Part shown: positions 48,811-58,550 of the stretch, one piece after another
Position numbering within the stretch: the stretch's first letter is position 1
Layout of the letters: each line of letters starts with the position of its first letter
Source of the DNA: Blasia pusilla
Taxonomy: Eukaryota > Marchantiophyta > Marchantiopsida > Blasiales
NCBI GenBank assembly: GCA_050084515.1
Contig: CM114271.1
Span: 9,114,001 to 9,178,000 of the forward strand
DNA: 64,000 nucleotides
Reading direction: 5' to 3'
Notes under the pieces: generated by a model
What the model saw: only the letters and a program-made list of their open reading frames with translations
Database searches by the model: none
What the model was told of the DNA's origin: nothing
Program-made: the position numbers and the translations under genes

Positions 48811-49330
48811 CCTTCACCACCTCCAATAAGAGTAACCAACACATCTTCAAACTGCCAACGTCTTCTGCTTTTACCTCACAGATAAATATAGTTTTGAGTC
48901 ACTTCTCCACATGGTCATAAACATAAGATCCCATGGTCAACCATCCATTCAACCCTCTGTAGCAAACATCAAAGCTTACCTAGCTGCCGTAGAGATCTTC
49001 CCCTTCCCTCATTCGATCTATAAGATCGAGGCCACTCGACGGCCACATAGTTGACATTTTGAAGATATAAGCTCTGGATCCTTTGCCTCCCTGGCCCATG
49101 AACTGCCATCTCTGAATAAATGGAAATCTTGAGTTAGTCTTGATTCTGGAAATGGCATCCATTTCGACCATCTTTCCATCAAGTACCCCTATTTGATGCA
49201 GCAAGTTCCGAAAGCATTCAGGATCAGCGAGAAATGCAAGATTTTCCCATAGTTGTTTCTCCTCAGCAGCCGTGATCTCACTTGGCCCAAGGATTCCAAG
49301 CTGTTGTTCACAAATTTTGGGGGCTGGTAT

Positions 49331-50200
49331 TCTGGCAGGAGAGAGGAAGATAGGAAGAGAGGAGAGTCTCTCTTAAAAAAAAAGGGCCAAATCCGCCTCC
49401 TCTCTTCAAAACTTTTTGACATATTTGAAATTTTTGTTTGCTTTCAAATTCATGAAATCTTTAGAAGAGAGTATGTAGTGGTCCACATTCGGGCCTAAAG
49501 AAACCTCTTTTTCCAGGGGGTGAAAAACAAGTAGACATCATAAGACCACTACAAACATTTTTCCATCACTCTCCATATGAGCCAAAGTTTCTTCACATTG
49601 CCTCTCTCAGTCTACAATAAGCTGTGCCTAGGGGTATTTTTTTTGAAGGACCATTGGCAAATAATTTGACCAGAAGTAGCAATCTTATCTCAATGAAAGG
49701 TTCAAATAAAGACTCTAACGATGGTCTCAACAGAGTGTGGTGCTTTTCAAGGTTTAACTTCTCGGAATATTTGGTTGACATTATGGATTGACATATCTTC
49801 TTGCAAAAGAAAGGCACAAGGAAATGATTGTTGACTCTTCTTGCAGAAGGCATCAATACTCATCATACATTATGGAAAACCATTGGCAACACAATACCAA
49901 AATGAGAATTGTTGAGCTTCCCCCATTCCCAAGTGTCTCTGAAGTGTTAATGTGTCATGAGACCTCACCCGGATGCGCATGGGGTACGATGCCAACCTCT
50001 CTTTTTGCAGGGATTGTTGCCTGCATCATGGCCTCCCCTGAATTGCCCCATAAGGAATGGTGTCTGCTCAAGACCAAATTTGTGAAATATGAACACACGA
50101 GACGATAATTGAACCAAAAGATTGTTAGCTGTCTAGAGTAAAGAGGAACTGATGTCCCTTCATTCAGATCCTAAATATGAGAAACCGAAAAGCTGCACTC
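49331..50200. other. No gene recognised
   Basis: Similarity to copy A stops near 49315-49330. Open frames at 49593-49856 and 49788-50108 show no motif I know. Confidence 0.4.
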
Positions 50201-50204
50201 CTCC

Positions 50205-50640
50205 CAATCCGTCGGAATTTTATAGGTTGCAACTCTAGCAACCGGTCGGAATCAGATGGCTTGCATCCCTTGCAAGCAAGCTCACCATAACAAAGGAAAG
50301 ATTTTGAGAAGTGATTCCATTCCACCCTGCACCTACAAAAATCCAACAGGTTGGGAATCCGAAATGGCAATCCGACAAGTAGTAGGAATCCAACACGTCT
50401 TAGAAAAGAAAAGAAGCCTACGACTCGTTTGACAATACTAGGGGAATGAGCCAAAAGTGAAGAAGCCCGCCACAATGCCTCAGAAAATGGTCTTATATAT
50501 AAAGAGTCTGATCACTCAAGCAGCCAGCCTGTCGGAATCCGACATGTTGCCTGGAAATGGTTAAAAAGTTGCACTGGTCAAAAAGTGAAAAGTTGCAACC
50601 CGTCGAAATCCGACGGGTTGCAAAATAAACATTCTGAGTA
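50205..50640. repeat. Palindromes near the 3' end of gene 2
   Basis: Five or so copies at about 50205, 50237, 50340, 50523 and 50596. They are more diverged than those in copy B. Confidence 0.65.
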
Positions 50641-51453
50641 GCTAGACGAACACAATCGACAAGTCCAAAAAAAATATTCAGCAAACTTTTACAAACACCA
50701 TTATCGTTTGAAAAAATCTTGTCCTTTATTACATGCGAAGGAAGCTCGGAAATGTACATTTGATCTAGTCTATGATTTCTTCAGCCTTGTCATGTACAAA
50801 TTTACTCCTTACTCTCCTAGGTTCCTGTACAAAAGGAATGTCTTGGGATACAAGTGGCTCCTCTAGCCGATTGTAGACGGGGATCGAAAATGTTGGCGAA
50901 TTCGAGAGCCTTGGCATCCCCCTAGGTACACCATAACGGTCCCATGTAACCTGATTTGAGTCCCACCGCCTTCCTTGGCAATAAATCTTGTACGCTCTGC
51001 AAGGTGACATCCATCCAGTATCAATATGTGCTCCGTCCTTGGAGACACCATCATGGCAATCCGACATGTAGTAGGAATCTAGCACGTCTTAGAGAAGAGA
51101 GGAAGCCTAAGACTTGTTTGACGAAACTAGGGGAAGGTGCCAAAGTGAAGAAGCCCGCCAGAATGCCTGTAAAGTTGGACTAACAGGGAAAGTCCAATCA
51201 CTCACGCAGCCAACCTGTCGGAATCCAACAGGTTGCTTGGAAGTGGTTAAAAAGGTGTAGTGGTCAAAAAGTGAAAAGTTGCAACCCGTGGCAATCCAAC
51301 GGGTTGCAATATGAACTGTCGGAGTACATAGACGATCACAATCGACAAGACCAAAAAATATATTCAACAAAATTTTACAAACACCATCATCGTTCGAAAA
51401 AATCTTGTCCTTTATTACATCCGAAGGAAGCTCGGAACTGTACATTTGATCTA
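50493..51453 (-). repeat. Tandem duplication of the gene 2 terminal region
   Basis: 50490-50775 and 51175-51465 are near-copies covering palindromes, the 3' untranslated region with AATAAA (minus, 50725-50730 and 51411-51416) and a similar stop (EEIID stop near 50765; EEFIE stop at 51451). Between them, 51085-50765 encodes LDSYYMSDCHDGVSKDGAHIDTG and TFSIPVYNRLEEPLVSQDI, an alternative or older last exon. Confidence 0.6.
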
Positions 51454-51539
51454 TTCTATGAATTCTTCTGTCTCGTCATCAAATAAATCCCTACTCCAAA
51501 ACGCTACAGTCAAACTGGGTCCTTGAGTTCTTTGAACTC

Positions 51540-52950
51540 ACTCGTCATCGTCCGAGAGCTCTTCCAGAATTACTGTCAGCCTTGCCCTCTTCATTTTCGG
51601 AATCGTGGTAATTGACGATGGTGTCACTACCAATGGTGGGTCTGGAACCGGAGCTCTCGGCTTCGGAGGAGAGTTGTACGCCCTAACTAGCGTGTCATAA
51701 TTTTCCTTTGCCTCTTTGCAAAGATCAAACAGTTCCTACCTTCCCTCAAGGCAGAGAATGTTCCTGCCACTATGCCAGGCGCCTCTCATACTCGCCCCTG
51801 AAAGGCCCACTAAGTCGAACACCAAGTCACCCGGCCTTGAGCAGAGTTCGATGAGCGTTTGCATCATCGCTGGCAACTTTTCCCTTCCTCCAAGTAAGGG
51901 GGTACCATTTTGCATGTAAATTCCCGGGGGATTTTATAAACTATCTAAGCTGTACCCACCGGAGCATGGATCCATTGGATTGAGGATCTGAAAACACTTG
52001 GAAGTTGTGCTCGGGCCTTACAAAATAGTAGACAAAGGAGTGGTCCATCTGTAAATAAGTAGGTTGGAAACAATGTCAGCAACAAGAAAGAGCTAATTTC
52101 AGTATGCAACAACAAGAAAGGTCTACTATCACTATGGTGACACAATGTGCAACTCGTCCCCAAAGAACTTCGCTTAATCATCGAGAACTTAGTTATAGTC
52201 CTAACATTGGAGCAACCTGTTAAAGTCCGACGGGTTGTTTTACAAGTGTTAGTAATTTTTTTGCCATGAGCAACCCGTCGGAAGGCGACAGGTTGCTGGC
52301 TTAGAGCAGCCCATGGTTGGCTAAGAGCAACCCGTCGCTTTCAGACGGGTTGCATCATCTAGAAACACAAGGAAAAGCATAAGTACTTGCAAGCCGTTGG
52401 GTTCTGACGGGTTGCATTTACCCAATGGAAACTTGCGGTAAATTTGAAACTCGTTGCTTTTAGACGGATTGCACCACCAAAGTCTCCAACTGAGACAATC
52501 CGACGGGTTGCATGCAGAGATGCAACCCGTTGGAGCAAGACAATTTGGATATGGATTTAGAGCCCTTACCCGAATTTGACTTGTCGCCGATTGGAGTGGG
52601 TACTCATTCTTGATGACCCACGATTGCGCCGTCCTCCACTTCAATGACCTCTTGACGCACTGCACGTTGAAGAGCTCGTCCTCGCTCCCTCCAGTCAAGA
52701 CCAAGAAACAGCCCCTGTCACTGAGATAAGCGTCTGCAAAGGAAAACATGAGCGTGATCTGGTCATAAGAAAGAGGGACATTCCAGTCTGGGACACTGTC
52801 AGACGGATTCTCGTCCCACAAGCGCAATCCCCAGGGCAAAGCAGCAATGAGGAGATCCACCATCACCTCCTCAACCTCCCCATGGACCATCCAGGGAGCG
52901 TGCCCGTTTTTTTGAATCTTCTGTCCCAGCTTTGTCAATTTGTCGATGGC
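51540..52950 (-). other. Permuted (beta-class) amino-methyltransferase domain of gene 2
   Basis: Order on minus: DLLIAALPWGLRLWDE (motif IV, LPWG in place of DPPW/SPPY, 52851-52804), then SDRGCFLVLTGG (motif V/VI region), WRTAQSWVIKN, an intron (GTAAG donor 52569, CAG acceptor 52049), HSFVYYFVRPEHN, and then LPAMMQTLIELC, PGDLVFDLVGLSGASM and GRNILCLEGR near 51860-51735 (motif X and the SAM-binding motif I, where DPFxGxGTT is usual). Motif IV before motif I is the arrangement of bacterial-type N4-cytosine and beta N6-adenine DNA methyltransferases. Key positions are altered (LPW for PPW, VGLSG for AGSGT), so it may be diverged or inactive. A TAG follows EGR where Gln is likely. Confidence 0.65.
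52210..52530. repeat. Palindromes in a gene 2 copy B intron
   Basis: Six copies between the two methyltransferase exons, at about 52213, 52269, 52328, 52388, 52446 and 52520, roughly 56-74 bp apart. Confidence 0.8.
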
Positions 52951-54966
52951 GGGTGTCGACGCTTGGGAACTGAAACTTTTCAGCTCATCCTCAAGATTCG
53001 TGCTGTGAAGGATGACGCTTGTCCGGTCTTTGTTTCTCTATGTCTTCCCAAGGATGATGGAGTGTATTCCACATCCTGGACTGCTCCCTAGGACAAACTT
53101 GGCGCCTCTCGCTTCCGCTTCTCCCGAGTCTGCGGTTGGCTTGTTGGGGTCTCTATGACCTCAGACTCTGGTGGAGTTTTCTTTGCGGAGGACCTGGTCC
53201 GACCCTCTCTCCCCGCTCGCCCAGACGATTCCGGCTCTTGCCTTGAATCTTCAGCCTCTCTTTAGGAAGACTTGGCCTCGGAATTCTTCGATCCCCTCGC
53301 CTTGGCTTTGAGACCCGCTGTAGATTTTTCCTTGGCGGTGACGACCTTGGACACCAACTCCGCTGTCTCAAGGGCTTGCTCCTCCGCATCTCCTTCGAAG
53401 AAGTCTTCAGGCTACACAAAATTGGGGATGTCGTCCCTACCTGCGGCCACTGCATCATAGAGGAGGCGTAGATCTTTCTCCGTTGTGTCCTCAGGGTCGT
53501 TGAAGTCCAGCCAAATCGGGAAATTCTCCATCTCCCAATCGGACATGCTTTGAGCCATCTCCATTTCGTACATGAAAATGTCTCTCCATTAGGCGGAGAA
53601 GCCCACAATTTGCAGGTTGTCGGTATTTTTCGCCATGTACCTGCATTCTTACAATGGACGAGGTACCTGAACACCATGCGTTGGGGGCAGCTCTTAGTCG
53701 AGATGCATCGGCCGCCTGCTCCTGAAGATCTCGCTTCTTCTTTGCGAAATCCCTTTTTTCGCCTCTATTTCTTCGTCAAGGTCTGCTTGAGGGAGGATGC
53801 GATCCTTGAACATCGTCTTGAAACCAGGGTTTTTAATGGGCTTGTCTTGCATGTCATCAAGCCAAAGTTCAAAATCTTCAGCACTCTCCAGGTTTGCTTC
53901 CTCCGGAACTGGCTCTATTCTTTTCAGCTCCGCTTGGAGATGCACGAGCATGGACTTCTCGAGAAGCCACAACGCATCCCAGAATGACCATTCACGGAGC
54001 TAGTGGGAGATCACTGGATCAGAGACACCCGAAGGATGGTGTGTCGCCCTCTTTTGCGCCTCTGTGCCCTCGAGACTGATTTTCATCAGTCGGATTCATC
54101 TAAATTTGCTAATTCCAGACAAGGAAAATCGATGCACGCGATCGAGAGACACTTTCTCCCCAATCCGACCCTGCGGATCTTCATCCCTCTTCCGCTGGCG
54201 CTTGATGATCTCCTTCAGCTCCTTGTAGAAATTGGGGCCAAGTTCGGGGTTGAGAATGGCGATGTAGCGCTGCATCTTGCTTGCCGTGTACTTCGTAGCT
54301 GCAGATACTGCAACATTGATGAACTTTGCACGCTCAGACACAGACACGTTCTCCCTCCGCTCCAGCTCCAATGAAGCGCTCTTCTTGGTGGCCTGTATCT
54401 TCGACCAGCAAAGGATTGTCACGGCTGCATCTTGGGAAATAAATGTATTTGCCCAAGTCTTTTTTTTTATTTGAATTGCCGGCATCTCATTTACAAGGGC
54501 GTTGCCCAAGAACCCCTTGTACTCTGCCGAGTGCGTCGTTAGCACTTTCTTCAGCCAATCGCAATCCTGGATCCAGTGGTGGGTGACATTCCCCTCAGAT
54601 ACAATCCTACACATCCGAATTCAATATTAGAAATTTTGCTAGGTACATGGGTTCCTGCAACTGGTCGGACTCCGACAGGTCATCACAGCTCATAGTCGAA
54701 ATGGAAGCAAGGAGCTAAATTTTGCAACCCATCGGAGTCCGACGGATTGCATTCAGATTTGTGATTGCCTGGTTACAGCAGGTCGAAGTCCGATGGGTTG
54801 TCAGATAATTTGTATTCAGAGAGTGGTCTCCGCGGGAAAAGTGAACAAATCAACCCGTCAGAGTCCGACAGGTTGCGCAATTTCAGTTAAGGTGCAATTT
54901 GACCACAAAAATATAGCTTTGCTACTTCCGCTCTGCTACTCTTCGTAGATCTCTTACTTCCGAATG

Positions 54967-55301
54967 TAACCTGTCGGACTTCGACGAGTTGCTTTTAGCC
55001 AGAAACATCCAAAAACAGCTTCGAGTCTAGCAACCCGTCGGACTCCGACGAGTTGCTTTCTTCAAAAAACATCCAAAAATAGCGGTGAGTTGAGCAACTC
55101 GTCGGACTCCGATGAGTTGCTTTCGGCCAAAAACATCCTAAATGAGTGATTAGTCGAGCAACTCGTCGGAGTCCGACGAGTTGCTTTCGGCCAAAAAGAT
55201 CCTTAACCTGTGATCAGTCGAGCAACTCGTCGGAGTTCGACGAGTTGCTTTCGGCCAAAAATAGTGGCGACTCAAACAACATGTCGGAGTCCGACGGTTT
55301 G
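54967..55301. repeat. Five-unit 64-bp tandem array of palindromes
   Basis: Palindromes start at 54967, 55031, 55095, 55159 and 55223, exactly 64 bp apart, with a sixth at 55277. At 55159 and 55223 the arms are CAACTCGTCGG and CGACGAGTTG: the inner C became T on the left and the matching G became A on the right, so pairing is kept. The spacer CTTTCGGCCAAAAA recurs. The array lies in the intron before the 54614 exon; four further looser copies are at 54659-54875. Confidence 0.9.
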
Positions 55302-56578
55302 CAGCAAGAGGAAACTTATGTGTTCATGGCATGCATGGCCATCTCCACCGTCGCCATGTGATAAGGGTATGGATGTAGCACCACTTCCTTCACGCAAAAT
55401 GTGCCTCCAATGAGTTTGGGCGCTCCTTTGCAAACTAGGTCCACGCCATGAACCTGTGGTTTCCATCCTAGATGAAGAAATACAGGTTCAGCATCCAGCT
55501 GAATTCCGTCCCCTCTATCGCCCTTCTAAATTCCTGATCTCTCATCCTCCAGAATGTGTCGAGCGCTTCCAAGTCCTCCTCCGTAACCAGCGCTTGGGTT
55601 CCATGGTCCTCGTAAGGCTGAACATAGAACGGAGGGAAGCCGTCCACGTAGGATGCTGTCGCTGCCGATTGTTTCAGCTTCGCAATATCCTCATCAGACA
55701 GGCTGGCAAGTCCACTGGAACCTCGTCGATCCGATAGAGGTCGATTTCTTCCGCCGGGCTTAGGGACGAGGATGACCGCTCTCCTGCTTCTTCAACGATG
55801 TCCACCATCTCCACGCTGGCGGTCCTCATGACCTCATCGTCCGTCACTTGAACTTCGGCCGTTTCCGCTATATTGATTGTGTCCTCGGACTTCATCGGGG
55901 ACATTTCCTGCATCTCAACACTTTCGGTTGGACGTGCAGGGCTTTCTTCAATGGCAATTTCTTTTTCCCTCCGAGCTTTTGCCAATTCTGCTCTCCTCAC
56001 CGACGCGTCCAGATGCTTCTTTTCTCGCTTTTCGTTGGCAATCCTTTTCTTCAAGGCCTGCGACGCCTCAGCCTCTGCATTTTGTTTTTCGAGCGCCTCC
56101 TGTACACGTTTTGCAAGAAGCTCTTGCTTTTGCATCTCCTCTTCCCTTTCCCGCTCCTCGATTTCTTGCTGCCTTATCTCATTGGGCGAACGAGACCCTG
56201 GAGATGGTGAAGCAAAAGTCCTCATGGACTAGGGAGTGAAGCTCCTAGCCTTGTTTGCTTGAGATTTTTTCCTCGTCATTGTTTCCGAAAATGCCTCCTA
56301 TGGACAAGGAAATTGCTCTCTGTGCACGATGAATCGGCTCGAGGAATCGCCTTTATGAGTCGCCTTGCTGATGTCGTGATGAGTTGCCTCAATGAGTCGG
56401 CTTGCTGATGTCGCGATGAGTCACCTTGATGAGTAGCTCGAATCATCTCGCGATCGTTTGCTCAAATCGTCTCACGATGAGTCACCGTGTAAAGCGCCCC
56501 TTGGTATCTGGTCAGCTGCTGCGCGGAAGAGCAATTGAGATCGCCAAACGAAAAACCGGAAATGAGCGAGCCTTCCCC

Positions 56579-56586
56579 TATTTATA
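56579..56586 (-). promoter_or_regulatory. TATA box of gene 2, copy B
   Basis: TATAAATA on minus, preceded by CAACGGCTCGAAAAG, 300 bp before the ATG at 56279. It matches the copy A promoter at 13830. Confidence 0.65.
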
Positions 56587-56738
56587 CTTTTCGAGCCGTT
56601 GGGCTGACTGTTGGGTCGCATCGTCCTTTTGACGGCGACGGGCCAGCCGTTATGGAAGTCTGGACGTAAAAAAAAACCAACCCAAGGGCTTCGACAGGTT
56701 GCACGCTTCCCGAGGGTTCAAGGCATTCGTCCTCGTGG

Positions 56739-57366
56739 CAACCCGTCAGAGACCGACAGGTTGCGCGCCTCTGTCGTCTTTGGACAAGAACACGAGGTAC
56801 CCGCGCAACCCGTCGGAGACTGACAGGTTGCGCGCCTCCGTCGTCTTCGGACAAGAACACGAGGTTCCCACACAACCCGTCGAAGACCGACAGGTTGTCC
56901 GCCTATGCCATCTTCAGACAAGAACGCGAGGTACCCGGGAAACCCGTCGGATTCCGGTGGGTTGCACACTTCCCTTGTCTTGGGACGACAAGGCGGGCTT
57001 CCCGCGCAACTTGTTGGAGGCAGACAGGTTGCACGCTTCCTTCATGTAAGCCTTACAAGGCGAGGCACTTGCGCAACCCGTCTGAGGCCGACGGGTTGCG
57101 CGCCTCCACCATCTTTGGGCAAGAAGGTGCGGCCCGCGCAACTCGTCAGAAAGAAACGGGTTGCACGCTTCCTTAATGTAAGTAACACAAGGTGAGGAAA
57201 TTGCACGAACCGTCTGAGGCCGACGGGTTGCGCGCCTCCGCCGTCTTCGGGGAAGAAGGCGCGACACCCGCGCAACTCGTCGGAGATCGACGGGTTGCAC
57301 GCTTCCTTCAAGTTAGCGTTACAAGGTGAGGCACAAGCATGCAACCCGTCCGAAGCCAACGGGTTG
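56739..57366. repeat. Ten-unit 67-bp palindrome array in the divergent promoter of copy B
   Basis: Palindromes start at 56739, 56806, 56873, 56940, 57007, 57074, 57139, 57206, 57273 and 57342: seven of nine steps are exactly 67 bp, the others 65 and 69. Spacers are related to one another (GCGCCTCCGTCGTCTTCGG, AAGAACACGAGGT) but more diverged than the palindromes. The array separates the minus-strand gene 2 from the plus-strand transposase. A few looser copies flank it (56690, 57415, 57480). Confidence 0.9.
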
Positions 57367-57628
57367 CATGCTTCGCTTATATTGGGTTAATAGGCGAGGT
57401 ACCAGGGGTCCCTATTGGTTATCGACATGTTGCACGCTTTTCTATCCCTCGGGTAACAATGCAACAACGCATAGTTCCGAGGCAACCCATTGCAATCAGA
57501 AGGGTCACCAAATCTACCCTGAGTTGGAAAATCCCGCAAAAGTCCCCAACGATTGGTTGCCTAAGCATATGCAAGCGATATCTTGTGTTGATGCTAGCAA
57601 AATCAACTCTCGATGGAATCTTCTAGGA

Positions 57629-58051
57629 ATGGACAATTATGTGAAGCTCACTTGTGGCAGTCATCTAGCGGCCCTTCCTCAATCAGAAATCGTTTGACCA
57701 CAAGCTCATGAGTCTTTCATAACAGTGGATGAAAATTTTCTCTCAGTTCCATTTCTTCTCCAAATTGGAACCATCTTTGTATCCAAGGATGTTAGGGTGG
57801 ACGGTACGGAGGACATTATAGGTGAGACAGTCCAGCCAGTGATTGCATACCGTAAAGTATGGAATCTCCTACGTCTAGCAAATGGTCAATACAAAGTTTA
57901 CGGCTTGCCCCTGAATTCCTATGTTTCCCAAGTAGACGGTCGAGAATTTCCTAGTGCACCGAGCTCTACGTTTGCAACTCCTAGCTCAGTAGATCCAGCT
58001 TCGACTCCAGCTTCGACTCCAACTTCACACGCTCGTAACAATGTTGTACTT
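57629..58051 (+). pseudogene. Mutator-like transposase, copy B (N-terminal fragment)
   Basis: ATG 57629 gives MDNYVKLTCGSHLAALPQSE and then follows copy A residue by residue (VDENFLSVPF, IGTIFVSKDVR, KVWNLLRLANGQYKVYGLPLN) to NNVV at 58045. A TGA at 57696-57698 breaks the frame early. At 58052 a gypsy LTR interrupts it; the rest of the gene lies beyond the window. Confidence 0.65.
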
Positions 58052-58550
58052 TGTAATGTACAAGTGTTTCTAATTTACAGTCGTTTGTAGAGTTCGATCC
58101 CCAAGAGGACCATTGTTGGATGAAAAGAGAGGGTAAAGTGATTATTATGTTGTAAAAGTAGTGTGGTTGATTATGTAATTCAAATGTAGTATTCCAGTAA
58201 CATCTTCCGATCCTTCTTAGTACCCATGTTTTCTTCTTCAATTCTCTCTAGTGGAATTTAAATCACGCTCAGGCAAATTGTTCTCTCGACATCTAGGAAC
58301 CTCACAGAGATCTCAACAATAAGGTTGGCTTCTCCTACTTTCGGAACTCAATCCATCTTGGCAGGCTACTCTCTATCAAACATATTTCATACAACTCCAT
58401 GTTGATTATTCCATTGATGAGAAAGGTGTGTCTGATTTCACTCTTCACGCTGCAGACCCAAAAAGACTATCCAAACATAAGCATCGCACATCAGAATGAA
58501 TGAATGAGTGGTTTAGGGTTTCAATAATCAAAACTATAATGTACAAGAGT
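58052..58550 (-). repeat. 3' LTR of the Tat-like element
   Basis: It starts TGTAATG on plus and matches 16186-16660 closely to about 58515. A short match to the far end of the other LTR (TACAAGAGTCT) follows at 58540, so about 600 bp present at 16660-17270 is absent here. The right boundary is approximate. Confidence 0.6.

Larger units (their letters stand above)
45900..49330 (-). pseudogene. Mutator-like transposase, copy C (middle and C-terminal part with SWIM finger)
   Basis: Sequence 49330-48560 is close to copy A 11890-11140, including the catalytic region, but is broken by a poly-T run. A palindrome-filled intron (48340-47490) follows. Then come exon frames 47489-47130 (ITKGKGPAIYELYVRAVVRF) and 46943-46698 with CNLKRWHIS and CRAGSDCIRRACG. 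Frame 46655-46059 holds GRMYWVKNST and a SWIM finger (CSC, then CNH: FPTCSCDDFIQRETSGK, YFPCNHMYYVLL) at about 46160-46080. SWIM fingers close many MULE transposases. The gene seems to end near 45913. This copy shows the part missing from copies A and B. Confidence 0.6.
51451..56279 (-). pseudogene. Gene 2 of the Mutator-like element, copy B: coiled coil plus amino-methyltransferase
   Basis: The start is ATG 56279 (MTRKKSQANKARS). The coiled-coil region (NEIRQQEIEEREREEE, KREKKHLDASVRRAELAKARREKE) runs to 55700, with the next exon piece to about 55470. Exon 54614-54096 carries NVTHHWIQDCD, KKTWANTFISQD and RYIAILNPELG. Exon frames 53987-53694 and 53677-53100 encode an acidic then Ser/Lys-rich linker. 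The methyltransferase exons span 52950-51540, with stop TAG at 51451-51453 and AATAAA at 51416. Introns carry the palindromes. Damage is light: single TAGs near 56230, 53410 and 51720 plus frame shifts in the linker. It is divergent from the copy B transposase across the 67-bp array. A product that modifies element DNA is inferred. Confidence 0.65.

Noticed and set aside
56739-57366. CRISPR-like array (palindromic repeats with regular spacing)
   Set aside because: Spacers are related to each other rather than unique, no cas genes exist, and the context is a eukaryotic transposon. It is a tandem repeat with a palindromic core.
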